The notes: generated from the letters alone by a model not told the origin. A DNA stretch of 64,000 nucleotides from Acanthopleura granulata (GCA_016165875.1 JABBOT010000035.1:205378-269377); one strand, 5' to 3'. Positions 50,101 through 60,288 are shown, counted from the stretch's first letter. Numbers and translations are program-made.

Positions 50101-52546
50101 TTGTGAATACATATAGCGTTGGGGTATTTGTTGACATTTGTGTAGCTTACAAGACTTACACAAGGACAATACTGATGCGCGGACTTACACGTGACATTGA
50201 ATGTTGTGCTGTTCTGCTCAGTCCATCCTGTCAACGTCCCGTTCTGACTGCCTTTACACACACACGTCTTCTGGTTCAGGGACGGACTGACAGTTACACT
50301 GATACTGATCTGCTGACTTCCGTCATTACTAGGGACTGTGTTTACCTGACCACAGCCCGATGACCAGAAGAGTGCTGGTCGGGGATTCCCCTTTCCCACC
50401 TGACAGGTCAAGGTCAGTGTTTCTCCAGACTCCACGGCGGTGTTGTTAACGTAACCTGACAGGAGGACGCCACTCTGTGGAGGGTCTGTGTGACAACGTT
50501 TACTCATAAGTATTGTACATATATTCATGTCTGTTTGGCAAGCATTTAGTACATGTAGTCATGAATACAATAAATATTAGTATAATAACTTATATTGTAC
50601 AATCAACTGCTGACTTTGTTATTTATATTTATATTTATAATTTACTGTCCAGCAGAGAATAAATTCAGAACGTTCCCTTAGTTCACAATAGGTGCTATAG
50701 TTAGCACAACCGTGTTGTTTGTTGCATGTTGCCAAAAGGTTGTATAATTCAGGAAAATCTGAAAAAAATTAAAGATTGATTCTTATGTAATATTGCTTTG
50801 TACACAACGTAATGATAAGATTTTCCGTCAATTCCCGCGCGTGCCACGTGTCGCCGAAACTTAGATATCAGTAACTTGACCCGAACTAAATGTGTATGAT
50901 TGTGCTCACATCTCGTAAACTGGACAGCACTACATCGTGAAAGCGTACAATGTCGATATGTATTTCTACCGTAAATATTTATGACCGCACACATGGATAT
51001 TACGATCTTTAGCTAACAATAACATAAGGTGTAACATGTAAGGGTCATTACATATAGGAAGGTATGCAGGGATACAGCAGGATGTTTAGGAGAGTTATGA
51101 ACATAAATTTATTTTATTTATTTGTTTGATTGGTGTTTTACGTCATAGTGAGGAATATTTCACTTATGCAACGCGCCCATTGGTGGGTGGAAAGAGGGCA
51201 GAGCCCGAGGGAGAACCGGGCAGACCTTTCCACGTACGGCCGAAGGGCAAGCCAGTCTGAGCTGAACTTGAACTCACAGCGACCGGATTGCTGGGAGACA
51301 TGTGGGTCATTTCGTTGCACTAACGCGCTAAACAACTGAGTCACGGAGGCCCCATGAAAATATGGTGTGAACAAGTAACACAAAGAAAGCTTATTATCGA
51401 GCTCTCTCCATTCGCTGATCGTTACAATAGTCTACCACGCTTGCTTGCATGGCCAGGTTTTTCTAGGTATCTTGATGACTTCTGGATATAGGCTATCCTA
51501 ATTACGTAATGTGCTGCGTAACCATGACTTTTAACGTCTCAAGGGAAAATGCCTGGTACATATTATCTTATAGACATAACTGCCTTTTTGTTCACCGGAT
51601 TAGAATTTTGAATAAACTGACTGTTTATGGCCAGCTTTCGTGGGTATGTCCACACAGCCTAAACCGAAGATTATTCATATATACGATGGCGGACAGTTTT
51701 GTGAGTGATGGACACTGGAGTGTCGGGGAAATTCTCTGGCAAGTTATTGACGAACTTTCCCAGTTGTGAATAACAAATACACACACCCCCTTGATGGAAC
51801 ACAAGTGGTCGTCTACGAACGGGGAAAATGCGCAAACGGCTAAACGACTGTCGCCGATTGCCTATTGTCATTAAGTGCCCAGAAAAAGTGAGAACGGGAG
51901 AATCTACTAGTTCTCTGTGCAAGAGAGGCTCTTGAAGCCGCATCTCGTATGCCCTTTAATAATAACACGAAAGTAGAGGACTTTTTTGTAGGCGATATTC
52001 TGACACTAGTCACAAACGAAAATGCTACAATACGACATTCATAACAAAAGATGCCTGGCAGTTTGTACATTTTTGCACATATTACGACTGAAGAATATAT
52101 ATTTGAGCGAAATACGGTGTCCAGCTTGAATGATGGAACTCCAGAAATGTGTGTATCAAGAGGACAGCCGGTTGAAGCGCTATGAATGTAATCTAAATAG
52201 GGTGGATATTTATGACAAGATCTATACTTACATTGCACATTGAGTGTGTGGAGTTGTGAGCGTACAGGAGGATCCGTCACACTGTTGGAGGCGTTACAGT
52301 ACAGCTCAGCTCCGTTCTCCTTGGCACTAGCTGTAAACCTCAGTGTCCGGGTTGTGGGCTGTACCAAGCTGGAGTCCTGGTGACAAACAGCCGTCGGGTC
52401 AAGCTCCCGGAAATTACCGAAACTCGATATGTATCCCCTTATACAGGCCTGGGGCTTACTGGCCGAGGTCACACAGGTAAAGGTGCTGGGGTTATTAGCT
52501 AACACTGCATCTGGCGGGTTCGTCAGAGTTACCCGGGTGATCATAA
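32006..52546 (-). CDS. Gene B: Ig-superfamily transmembrane receptor (spliced, whole gene)
   Basis: Twelve recognisable minus-strand exons run from 52546 down to the stop at 32006-32008. Read with standard GT/AG boundaries, the ectodomain and membrane exons all start and end in phase 1 and join without a break. They give six Ig domains (about residues 1-617), one FN3 domain (618-714), one membrane helix (715-755) and a tail of roughly 90 residues with five tyrosine motifs. The layout is that of a cell-surface adhesion or recognition receptor that signals through SH2 proteins. The ligand is unknown. No signal-peptide exon was found, so the 5' end is missing, and one small juxtamembrane exon (3n+1 bases) is needed between 34029 and 33300 but was not located. 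A second, decayed copy of the 3' half lies at 3-12 kb. Nephrin, CD22 and hemicentin relatives share this style, but I cannot assign orthology. Confidence 0.8.
32368..32426 (-). CDS. Gene B cytoplasmic exon 3 (YENT)
   Basis: This 59-base exon has an AG at 32427-32428 and a GTATGA donor at 32367. It reads ARSPEYENTFTSTIENDST in frame with its neighbours. EYENT is another pYxN motif. The copy A exon (3356-3414) has the same length and reads APIAEYENTSLTTTANDST. Confidence 0.78.
32838..32901 (-). CDS. Gene B cytoplasmic exon 2 (YQTL and YVNS)
   Basis: This 64-base exon has an AG at 32902-32903 and a GTGAGT donor at 32837. It carries two tyrosine motifs, RVYQTL and PDYVNS, on either side of a Ser/Pro-rich stretch (NLSPSSPE). 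YVNS fits the pYxN form bound by GRB2-type SH2 domains, and YQTL is a YxxL motif. The copy A exon (3759-3822) has the same length and keeps both tyrosines. Confidence 0.78.
33257..33300 (-). CDS. Gene B cytoplasmic exon 1
   Basis: This small 44-base exon has an AG at 33301-33302 and a GTAAGA donor at 33256. It encodes IPPNHQEMTENSSPG. The paralogous exon in copy A (4510-4556) reads VPPNHQEMAENPIMAG and is three bases longer. Conservation of the protein, splice sites and phase (2 to 1) between the copies is the evidence that such a short exon is real. Confidence 0.72.
34029..34151 (-). CDS. Gene B transmembrane exon
   Basis: This 123-base phase 1-1 exon (AG at 34152-34153, donor GTTACT at 34028, a weak site) encodes a short stalk, a helix of about 22 hydrophobic residues (GGVTTVVVLVIAVIIITVLL) and the basic stop-transfer RRRR. 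A type I membrane receptor is implied. The following exon must have 3n+1 bases to keep the frame into 33300, and I could not find it. Confidence 0.8.
34645..34935 (-). CDS. Gene B fibronectin type III exon
   Basis: This 291-base phase 1-1 exon lies between an AG at 34936-34937 and a GTAAAT donor at 34644. It reads as one FN3 domain: NVTWISCFNGG for the B strand, FILQYKKMGG for the C strand and the typical EGLEEGTQYSFRVYGLN for the E-F strands. It sits directly before the membrane exon, as in many Ig-CAMs. The tandem duplicate at 7900-8189 is out of frame. Confidence 0.86.
35892..36145 (+). repeat. 65-bp tandem repeat, four units
   Basis: The units start at 35892, 35957, 36022 and 36087. Each contains AAGTAATTACGTTTGTGATC and TCACCTAGCAATTTTGCACT. 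The first three are near-identical, and the fourth has a few substitutions and ends early. The array lies in a gene B intron. Confidence 0.92.
36290..37075 (-). mobile_element. Penelope-like retroelement fragment, copy 2
   Basis: The minus strand reads DKSDSFDFDIVNCPYLDTNT and GPAYGVYISRLVAF, the same protein end as copy 1. It is followed by the shared 3' block with one arm of the hairpin (CCGCCGTCAACC near 36330). It lies in the gene B intron between the last Ig exon and FN3, in the same direction as the gene. Confidence 0.5.
37191..37544 (-). CDS. Gene B Ig exon 6 (no canonical cysteines)
   Basis: This 354-base phase 1-1 exon has an AG at 37545-37546 and a donor at 37190 (GTAATG). The Ig frame is visible in VNLTWYKPTNG and VNRDDFGEYKFIAEND, but both disulphide positions are non-cysteine (LVFKF and YKFIAE). 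The tandem duplicate at 9074-9427 has the same length and also lacks both cysteines, so this is a stable family feature and not a recent mutation. It is the membrane-proximal Ig domain, next to FN3. Confidence 0.85.
37622..37965 (+). repeat. tRNA-derived SINE, second family
   Basis: The tRNA-like head is GATCGCCTCGGTGGCCTTGT with a B-box-like GGGATCAATCCCGGGTCG. It has a body of about 250 bp and the tail TTCGACGTAAAACCCAATCA. The body differs from the SINE at 60697. Confidence 0.75.
38905..39040 (+). repeat. SINE, 5'-truncated
   Basis: CCAGCAACCTGCGGATGGTC through CACCATAATGCTGACCTCCG to a TAAATTAATAAATGA tail, close to the copy at 60697-60965. Confidence 0.8.
40150..41060. repeat. Segmental duplicate of 59264-59830
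   Basis: Blocks match in order: GAAATCG...TCGCTCA, GATCTACTG, GAAGTTGTT, ACAGATAAACACA, CTTGCCTGG and ATCATTTTCTCCA. The fragment at 40436-40680 interrupts the match. Confidence 0.65.
40436..40680 (+). repeat. Hairpin-repeat fragment, copy 3
   Basis: This matches 28095-28330 (CTGATTTTATTC, GAACATTCAT, TTTTTGGAAACTG, TTGACGGCTG, TGTCGGTTTCGA). The paralogous DNA at 59.2-59.8 kb lacks it, so it is an insertion in the gene B intron. Confidence 0.65.
41561..41839 (-). CDS. Gene B Ig exon 5
   Basis: This 279-base phase 1-1 exon has an AG at 41840-41841 and a GTAAGG donor at 41560. It is the most canonical Ig domain of the set: LQLECRAEAVPQNYTYSAWS, then VTFRDQGVYRCGASNGFGEV. The duplicate in copy A (9815-10095) is broken by a C homopolymer, whereas this copy keeps the reading frame to its donor. 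Confidence 0.87.
42786..43052 (-). CDS. Gene B Ig exon 4
   Basis: This 267-base phase 1-1 exon runs from the AG at 43053-43054 to the GTGAGT donor at 42785. It has ATAELSCTIW for the first cysteine, ISWSRG for the core tryptophan and RTDSGVYTVTA where the second cysteine would be, so that residue is Thr/Val rather than Cys. An extra cysteine sits near the start (FTSCKSS). The same-length exon at 11800-12066 is its tandem duplicate. Confidence 0.83.
43811..44480. repeat. Local duplicate of 46412-46970
   Basis: AAAGTGTCCATGTTTTGGTT, ATCCTGGAGGTCGGGAAC, AGCTGAGCACACATAACGTC and GCGATAGCCT occur in the same order in both. The LINE fragment lies between the two copies. Confidence 0.75.
44505..44615 (-). 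repeat. SINE head fragment
   Basis: The reverse complement starts GGGGGCCTCGTGGCTCAGTT and includes the A-box and B-box region, with the body missing. Confidence 0.7.
44640..46130 (-). mobile_element. LINE fragment, copy 2
   Basis: The minus frames read KPWYDDDCRKAVKVRKKAEQ near 46050, QCGFRQVRSTLDHLVQFETF near 45210, SLYIDDFLICYRAKNMHNIE near 44850 (the RT YxDD box) and GFKFSTSKTVGMHFCNTRK. It is the same family as the copy split by the Polinton, but truncated at both ends (no endonuclease, no RNase H) and with several frame breaks. Confidence 0.78.
45674..45741 (+). repeat. 68-bp direct repeat, copy 1
   Basis: This stretch (starting ATCTTTATAAACGTGGGACT) recurs without visible change at about 48427-48494, 2.7 kb away. 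Confidence 0.8.
46131..48899. other. Gene B intron, nothing coding
   Basis: It holds the second local duplicate (46412-46970) and the second 68-bp repeat (about 48427-48494). Short frames show no domain. Confidence 0.55.
48427..48494 (+). repeat. 68-bp direct repeat, copy 2
   Basis: Identical by eye to 45674-45741, while the flanks on both sides differ. Confidence 0.8.
48900..49238 (-). CDS. Gene B Ig exon 3
   Basis: This 339-base phase 1-1 exon has an AG at 49239-49240 and a GTAAGT donor at 48899. The Ig core is clear: STVTLICTSG, then FSWYYN, then DDDVIKCEAQ. The sheet-forming part is C2-like, and there are several N-x-S/T glycosylation sites. It joins in frame to the exon at 43052 across a 5.8-kb intron filled with LINE and other repeats. 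Confidence 0.83.
50189..50485 (-). CDS. Gene B Ig exon 2
   Basis: This 297-base phase 1-1 exon lies between an AG at 50486-50487 and a GTAAGT donor at 50188. It shows LTLTCQVGKGNPRPALFWSS (first cysteine and core tryptophan) and NQKTCVCKGS (second cysteine, with a neighbour). An extra cysteine in SSGCGQ could pair with it. The final codon is completed by the next exon at 49238. Confidence 0.82.
51107..51352 (-). repeat. SINE, near full length
   Basis: The reverse complement runs from GGGGCCTCCGTGACTCAGTT through a diverged body to TGACGTAAAACACCAATCAA and an AT tail. It sits in a gene B intron. Confidence 0.8.
52232..52546 (-). CDS. Gene B Ig exon 1
   Basis: This is a 315-base phase 1-1 exon. 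Its acceptor AG lies at 52547-52548 and its donor GTAAGT begins at 52231. The domain has first cysteine STFTC and second cysteine ENGAELYCNAS, with two extra cysteines between them (QACIRG and AVCHQ) that could pair. The usual core tryptophan is not seen. Several N-x-S/T sites suggest an extracellular glycosylated domain. The end of the exon joins in frame to the next Ig exon at 50485. Confidence 0.8.
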
Positions 52547-55500
52547 CTGTACAAAGAAAATACAAACTATGTTACTCTGTTTCAATTTATCTCATTGTGA
52601 GTTATTCTTGTGCAGAACCTATAAAAATTACCGTGAAACAGTTGTGTTTCATAATTAAGCATTTTATAAAAAAAAATACGCCCCCCCCCAAAAAAAAAAC
52701 CCGATAGAGAAGACTTCTGTTACTAACACTACTAGCATTTTAAGGGATGTACCCGAGTGTATATTGCAGGTGCAACAAGAGAGCGCGAGAGTGAACTGTT
52801 TAGGATGAAGAATATGTGGCGTATATTTCCATATTGATCAGAAAACGTGACAATCATCCCCCATGAAAACGCAAGCATTGCATGCCTAAATACCATAGCG
52901 GATGACAGTCCTCTCATGTTACACTATGAGTATGCTAAAGTCATTGTTAGATTAACTTCTTAATTACGTCAGCGCTATGACGGAAATAGACGTAAGCATA
53001 TATAGCCAGCATAGTAATTGCTTATGAAAGCTCAATGCTGAATGTGCGAGGATTGGTTCCATTTCAGCAGTACGACATGCTTAATTTTCAACGAAAGAGG
53101 GCGGATATGTCCATATAGAAAAGAAGAGTTCATATTTTAAAAAATAAAGGAACGCACTCCAATAGCATAAAACCAACATAAAAATATAAGCAAGTAACTT
53201 CACTTTCTGAAGGCGATTTCCACTATTGCCAAAATATTACACTTGTAAGCAAAATAATGTGGTAAAAGATTTTTCTGCACTTCGTGAAGTAACATTTCGG
53301 TTCCAAAAGTTATGTACAGAGCAAAATATCCAAATGCTAACCAAAAATGCTCTGTTGACATGCAGTTTAAATTGTGTCCTCCAATCCACCTTTCAAATGT
53401 GGTCTCGGGCTTTAGCCGGTGCGTGGCGCGTGTCTATGTGCTCATCTCCGGGATACATAAAGCATATGTCTATATATCTATCTCACACCTAATGAAACAC
53501 AACAACGACAAATGCGCGATCCTGCTGACACCAAATTTCACTACGTACTAGTGTACCAAGCAGGTCAGCTTCATTCACCCCTGGTATGATTCAGGATGAT
53601 CCTGCAGTTCCATCCAAACCGGGATCATAAGATCTTTAAAAAACCCGTAACCAGTGCATCGTTAGATCAGTTGAGCGACAGTAGGGCGACGGAGGCCCTG
53701 AAGCTGTGGTCATTCTCTGGACATGCGCAGACCTCACAATATGTTATTAAAAAGGGGTAAAATAACCTAGTCCTTGGAAAGGACTATAACTTGCTAAGTG
53801 TTATTATATAAATGTCATTGTTAAGTAACGCCATGATGAAGAAATTACCACTTATGCGAAGGCGGGGCACGTCGTAGTCGTCGAGAGGTAAAATGCATGC
53901 CAAAGAGGAAGTGGTAAATTTGGGGTTGGCACAGATACAATTGTATCATCGGTGGCCACCTTTGTAATGTCAAAATAAAGACCTTAGCCATGTAGGTAGT
54001 ACTAAATAAAGGAATAAAGAACGCTAAAATACTAATAATAATGCTGATTAAAAAGTATATGTTTATTTCCCACCATTGAAAATGAATCCTATGTTAGCAC
54101 TAGGGCGATGTGAATGATTCGGTAAAGTTGGATGGAAAAGTAACCTTATAATGCATAACAATGTAAGAATGTTATGCCTGCAGGGTAATCCTAAGTGTAA
54201 GGGGGACATTTATCATTTCGTTATGGAAGAAGTTCTGGCTCATCTTTAGAGGGATTTGTATCGGGCTCCACTACCAGAGAAAAGGTCCTTAGAGTATAAG
54301 TTAATATATGTTTATAGATATTATGATTGTCAAGTTTTGGCTGAAGAGAAGAAGCAATAATAACAGAGTGTAAACATGTAAAATCATCATAACTGACCAC
54401 TTTTTTGATGCACAACAAAAAGGTGTAAGTGCCTTTCCCGCCACACCTATGTGCAACAATGTCGATGAATTCATCAAGTACTTACTCGGCCAGGGAGGGC
54501 TATATATTTAGAGGTAAAATTTAGGACTCTTATTTATTACTGTCTTGTCGTCATATTGAATAAACAATATCAGATAGCTCTATTCCAAAATGCATTTTAA
54601 TTTGCAGGTTGTGGGTTAGAGTCATTTTTAGAACGATTTTGGAAACGTGGTAATGAAACGAGAGTGCCACAAATTCTTTTTCCAGGATTCGCCATGTAAT
54701 GCGGAACACGTGATATAAAGTTAAATTTGACGTAAGACATAAGTGATGAATGACAAAATTTTCTCAGAATTATATAAACCGTTACGTCACTAAAATTTAA
54801 CATGTTAAGAAAACGTTAACATGTTATATGCTTGCCGTCCTCCAACACATCCAAAATATTGCATTTAACAAGAAGATGTATATAAAATTCAATTTTCATC
54901 ACAATGCAGGTGACCTGACAACGTCCATACACCAGTTGTCAACCATCAAGTCAATATCTGTAAGACTAATGTCGAAATGTTACAAAATGTTGTTAATTTT
55001 CCGAATGTATTTCATGAAAGTGCCTCGTGTCATAGTGCTTGAAGAAGGAAACCTATCGTTGAGGTCCAGGTGTAGCGTCTTTGCCTGGTGTTCTTTTCTC
55101 TGAATTCAGTGTTCAACTTTTCGAAGATCCCTTAAGTGAAGACTTTAAGTGGCAGCAGTACCTCCTCTTTCCAAGAAGAATCCATTCAGTATAAAAGGAG
55201 GGAACAAACAAATTTTTACTGGGTTTCAGTCATTTCTATATTCTTTGTCAGGAACATACGATCCTTGCTCACTTAAGTCAGTTTTAACAGAAGCGATTAA
55301 ATAGCTAATTTCCAAAAGGGAAGGGTCCCCTGTGTAGCATATAGGTAGAGCACAATACTAATGTCAGCATACACTGTCTGGCGATGAGGTAGAAGTGTGT
55401 TGCAGCTTTTATGTCAAATATATATGCATCCATCATATCAAAGACATTCAAACAAAACCTGTGTTTTTGTTTCTTGCTTATAGGCTTATAGTACCCGTAT

Positions 55501-56457
55501 AGGCATAACCAAAGCCATGTTTTTCTCTGGTGATTTCTCTGATTACTTCTCTTGATATCAGAGGATTATCTGACATAAATGTTCAACAGGCTGGGAGTAA
55601 AATCATTTACACTATTCCTGGTGTACACGTGTATCTCCATGCCTAGCATGTGGTCATTTAAGGATTAACTGTAATAATTTTCTTTTCACGTTTTTAGGGC
55701 TATAAACAAAAACACCACTGTGCATACTGTGTGAATCCGCGTAGAGTAGCGGTTCATACAAAAGTTTGCATAGCGAATGGCGCCGTGGGTAAACATGGGT
55801 AATACACGGCTGGCTGTCGCCATCATACATGACCCCCGTAGTAAACTCGGACCCCGAAAGTTGGTCCCAGATGGTATCAAAGGCAGGTCTAAACTCTAAG
55901 AAGGCAACCGATCCTTACCTCAGAAGTTACTCACCTCCCCCCCCCCCTCCGAATACGACACAGACAGGGACCAAGGAAGCTCTAAAAAACATACTTGCAT
56001 CCCTTGGGTAAAACACAAACAGATGTCCCTGAACTCCCCATAGTACCGACGTAGGCTAGTTAACATTAATCTACCAGTGCCATTTCGCACCCTATTATAC
56101 CCATGTAAACCCCCGCCAGACGAGAAGTGGAAATAAATCCAGAGGCGGAAAGCCACTAGAAATCAGTTGATTAACAACTGAAAATGGACGCAGAAAAAGT
56201 GCAGTTGGAGGTGGAAGTCAAGGAAAACTAACTACACAAGACACTGCACACTTGTGAGGTACAGAATGTCTACTAGTATGTATAAATTGAATAGGTGAGT
56301 TTAGTATTTTTAAACTGAATGAGCGAGCTTAATATGTGAAAGTTCACCAGGTGAAAGTGTACGAGTTTAGTATGTGTGAGCCGACCAGATGAGTTGTGTA
56401 CGCGTAATGTGACCAGGTGAGTTTAGTGTGTGTAAGCTGATCATGTAAGTTTAGTAC

Positions 56458-56635
56458 CTGTATTTATTTATTTGAGAGGTGTTGTACGCCGTACTGAAGA
56501 ATATTTTACTTATATGAAAGCGGCCAAGATTATGGTAGGGGGTAACCTAAACTCACAGCGACAACATTGGTGAGAGGCTCCTGGGTCATTACGCAGGGCT
56601 ATCGAGGTAACCAATTGAGCCACGGAGGCCCCGTA
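56458..56635 (-). repeat. SINE with internal deletion
   Basis: The head (GGGGCCTCCGTGGCTCAATT in reverse complement) and tail (GTACGGCGTACAACACCTCT with an AT run) are present; the middle is shortened. Confidence 0.7.
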
Positions 56636-56656
56636 TTACGACTAAGTTGACCAGGA

Positions 56657-56730
56657 CCCTGTTCCACAAAGCAATCTTAACCTAAGTTGATTGGTAACAA
56701 CTTAGTCTACGACTGCTTTGTGGAACAGGG
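56657..56730. repeat. Hairpin with perfect 17-bp arms
   Basis: CCCTGTTCCACAAAGCA at 56657-56673 is the exact reverse complement of 56714-56730, with a 40-base centre. Confidence 0.8.
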
Positions 56731-57122
56731 GCCATGTGAGTTTATAAATGTACGGTGACCGGGTGAGTATAGAACGTAATTTATCTAATCAACAGTTCCC
56801 GCTGAACATGGAGATTGACGAGTGTGGGTGGTTGTTCCCTAAAACATAATCCATTCACGCATGTAAAGACCAGTCTACCTTTACACTTTTACATAAAGAT
56901 GAGTATAACTCACATCAAATCAGATTGTTTTTTCATTTCCGGACATTGGGAATAATCAATAAAATTGATAGAGATTTTCCTTCCCTTAAATCGCACAGCC
57001 TATATGTACCTAACATTCAGCTTCGCAACAATCTCAAAGAGTCTATGGATTTCATCTTACTATGGTTATAGTAAAAAGTTTTGTTTTGATTTCTGTTGCA
57101 GACCAGCGTGAGATGTTTTAGC

Positions 57123-57707
57123 CAAGGGGTCTGTTTCACCAAACTTCGCTGGCCGTCTAAGGTCCGTTGGTCGGCTAAGTTCATTCAGCCGCTTACTATA
57201 AGCAGGTTACAAAATAAAACTTGACTAAGCCGTCTCACAAAAGCAAAACAATCTAATGCTTAGCCAGCTTAACATAGCCGGCTAGGTGACCGCTCGGCAG
57301 TTTTCTGATTGTTTGAATCAATCACGATAATTGTTAAATAAGCTTTAAAATGTAAATAAATTATATCAGTAAATCTAAATATCAGAAGAAGATGTTAATT
57401 TCCTCTTCATTTTCGTCATTGACACACCTTGTAAACAATGAGAGGTAACTCTCATCATATATAGTCGAAGCGAAATAACAACAAACGGGTTTTGCTGGCA
57501 TGACATGTCTGAGGAATTGAAGCAAACTTTCAAAATCTTGATTGGCTATGCTGGGATTTTCGCATAATTGTAAGAGGAAAGCAATAGTGGATAGCCAAAT
57601 ATTTTTTGGTGAAACGGGCTGGACAGAATAGCTTGCAGGTAGTTAACCGGCTGACCTCATTAACCATTTAGGCTTCGCCTATACACTTTTTGTGAAACAG
57701 GCCCCTG
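57123..57707. mobile_element. Small inverted-repeat element (MITE-like), about 585 bp
   Basis: The left end, AAGGGGTCTGTTTCACCAAA, and the right end, read in reverse, AGGGGCCTGTTTCACAAAAA, match with further weaker pairing inside (CTTCGCTGGC / GCGAAGCC). No coding frame of note and no clear target duplication. Confidence 0.45.
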
Positions 57708-59263
57708 AAGTTTGCAAACTGGTTGTTTTCAGTATTATATCATTGTATATGTTTATCCGTAAGAAAAACATGTGTCCAACAGAGTTAAATTACATGACAA
57801 ACGTGTTAAAACTTCTCTCGTTTAGATATGGCCACGTCTCATGTTCCCCATCGGTTCCCTTTTATTTCAATATTTTTTAGAAATAACAAGTGGAATAATA
57901 ATCTATACTTCGGTCCTTGATCTTGTATGCTGAACAATACTTGATGGCGACTATAAAACTGGCTAGTCCGCTGTTTGAAGCTCAAAGGAGGTCGAATAGT
58001 TGTCTAGATTGTTCAAAGGTGGTACACAAAATGTTCAGACATCGCCATGCATGGACGCCAATGTCGGCGTAAATTATTGAACATGTTTAAAAGAGTCGCC
58101 GAGGAGGTTGGTAGCTCAAATGAGACAGAAAGGAGGCACCAAGCATTGACGTGATGGCAGAGTGGATGCACAATGGTCAGTCAATTAGCAATCATGGCCG
58201 TTATTTGCCGTTGGTCGCCGATGATGTCACAAAAGGGGCACAGATGAGGTTCAACCCACACATTGTTCGGGAGTCGCCTATAATCGCATTGGTTATCGTA
58301 GGTAGCAAAAGTGAAGCACAGGGGAAGCGGGCAAGTGGCTCAGTGGAGACAGAGGTCGCTCGTAGCTGGACATGAAAATCCCCGAAAATTGCAGTTTTGA
58401 TGGTTCAGGGGAGGCACAAGGATCGCTGGAGCAGATACACAGAAACAGGATTTTCTGGGTTTAGGAGACCATTGAGCGTCCTGGACATATTTTGAACGCT
58501 CATAGGTGGTAACAGGGTTGCAACCCTGTGTAAAAGTGTATTAAGGTTCAAATCACCATGCATGTGACGTCACAGTTTATTTCGTGATATCCCATGTCAG
58601 GAATGTTATCACTGCAAGTAGCACGGACGACACAACCCTGGTGTCACGGACGGGGATCTTGTCAGATTTTATGGCAGGGATAATGCTGTAATATCTTAAG
58701 TTGTCAGAACAGGTGAAACGTTAAGTGTAATGATTTTCACAAGCTGTTGCGATGTTTTGAGATATGCACCGCCATGCGCGATGCATTTAATTCATCTGTC
58801 ATGTTTGAACTCATAATATCTGGATGGATATCTTCTGTTAACAATGTCACCCACCTTATACCTGATGATCTTTGCTTCTCCTGTTTTTAGAGCTTTTTAT
58901 CACCTTGACACTGTACGATCATCATATGACTTCAAATGTTAATTTCTTCAATAAATCATCTCTTCATTCGCAAATGGACGAGTTGTTGGGTATCTAAACA
59001 GATAACATCCCCGCATACACGAAGCGAGGCAGTACAATACACCTGTCTCAACACCAGGTAAAATAAAACACGAATGCCAGCGTTTCAACAGAATAAAACT
59101 TGCGAACAATTAATTATTTAAATATTAAAAACTTTTACGAGCAAAACGTTAAAGGACAGAGATTTAAAGGTACATAACCACTAAGCTTCAACCAAAGGAC
59201 ACTCCACGTAAAGGTTATCCCGTTTCATATTAGTGATAAAGCACCCGATGCCACTAGATCTGA

Positions 59264-59830
59264 AATCGTTCCCCTGTCGCTCAGGAGAATTGCCAACATG
59301 CTCACAGTGGCGGATCTACTGTAGAATTACGTAAGGGCTATCCCGGTATGCGGTTGAAGTTGTTTTATAACAGGTCTTGCCTTGCAATAGGTGAACAGTA
59401 AAAAATTATTCGCTACCAACCATAAACGTCTACCCTTTCTTTTTCACATAATAATTTGTCCGATAAAATCTCGTCAATTCAAATCTATCCGAAGTTGGAC
59501 TTAAAATCCGGACTTTGCCGGATATTTATTAAGGTGAACAGATAAACACACGTAGATGCCTTTCTCCACAAGTGACTCTTCGATATGCTGACACCTAACG
59601 CGTTGCGCACTGAAACGGATTGATAACGTAGACACCATTTACATATTTTGGGCTGCACTGGAAGCATGAACATGCAACATATATCATCCATGCAAATTCA
59701 TTACAGCTGGAAAAGTATTTAATATGAAGTTTTGCCAAATCTAAACAAAGAAGACCTATATCTTGCCTGGCTCAATCATTTTCTCCATAACTCATGTTAA
59801 AAAATGTGTACGCAGATAAGGCTCGAACAG
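59264..59830. repeat. Segmental duplicate of 40150-41060 (without the hairpin repeat)
   Basis: This is the partner of the gene B intron segment, and it passes straight across the place where 40436-40680 is inserted. Confidence 0.65.
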
Positions 59831-59946
59831 TTAGAGCAACTTTAGGCTGCAGGCAATAATGGTTATCGTAAATGTATGATACACCGGTGTAAGATACTGT
59901 ACATACTGTATATGCTGCGCAAGCGTCAGTGAATATTTGTACCTGC

Positions 59947-60288
59947 CTTTAACAGCGAGGGTAACGTTCTTCGCTTCTGTATACTGACATATCCATATGC
60001 CCTGTCCCACGTCTTCTGTGACGTTCTTTATAGTAACTGTGTAAACCTCTTCACCGTTGACCTGTTCACATCCCCCTGATAATCCGGCTGGTGAGTCTCG
60101 AAACAGTCGTATGGACGAGTTACACACACGGGAGGCGTATATAGTGGTGGAGGTCTGACCATCATGACGGGACCAGGCGAGGAGAGATCTATCACCTGTG
60201 GTTCTGTTTACCTTACACTCTATGGTAAATGGACGACCGGCCACGACATCACCTGGTGCTGTGATTGACTGACTGTTCACATCTGGTA
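59947..60288 (-). CDS. Ig-domain exon (V/C2-like), upstream
   Basis: The open segment carries a canonical Ig pattern: FTIEC for the first cysteine, LLAWSR for the core tryptophan and EDVGQGIWICQY for the second cysteine. The acceptor is the AG at 60289-60290. A GT donor at 59942 would end the exon at 59943 in phase 2, unlike every other Ig exon here. A GC donor at 59946 (AAAG then GCAGGT) would end it at 59947 in phase 1, giving 342 bases and joining in frame to the exon at 52546. It may be the first Ig exon of gene B. The intron just downstream resembles the intron beside the 41.6-kb exon, so it could instead belong to another family copy. Confidence 0.7.

Larger units (their letters stand above)
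52547..59946. other. Long stretch without recognised genes
   Basis: No Ig exon, RNA gene or transposon protein is seen in these 7.4 kb. It holds a SINE head scrap (53650-53700), a SINE (56458-56635), a hairpin (56657-56730), an inverted-repeat element (57123-57707) and the segmental copy at 59264-59830. A 74-codon plus frame at 58151-58375 has no recognisable motif. If the exon at 60 kb belongs to gene B, this is a single intron. Confidence 0.5.

Noticed and set aside
51840..52565. Single 241-codon protein on the minus strand
   Set aside because: Only 52232-52546 is Ig-like; a strong donor at 52231 ends the exon and the rest is intron left open by chance.
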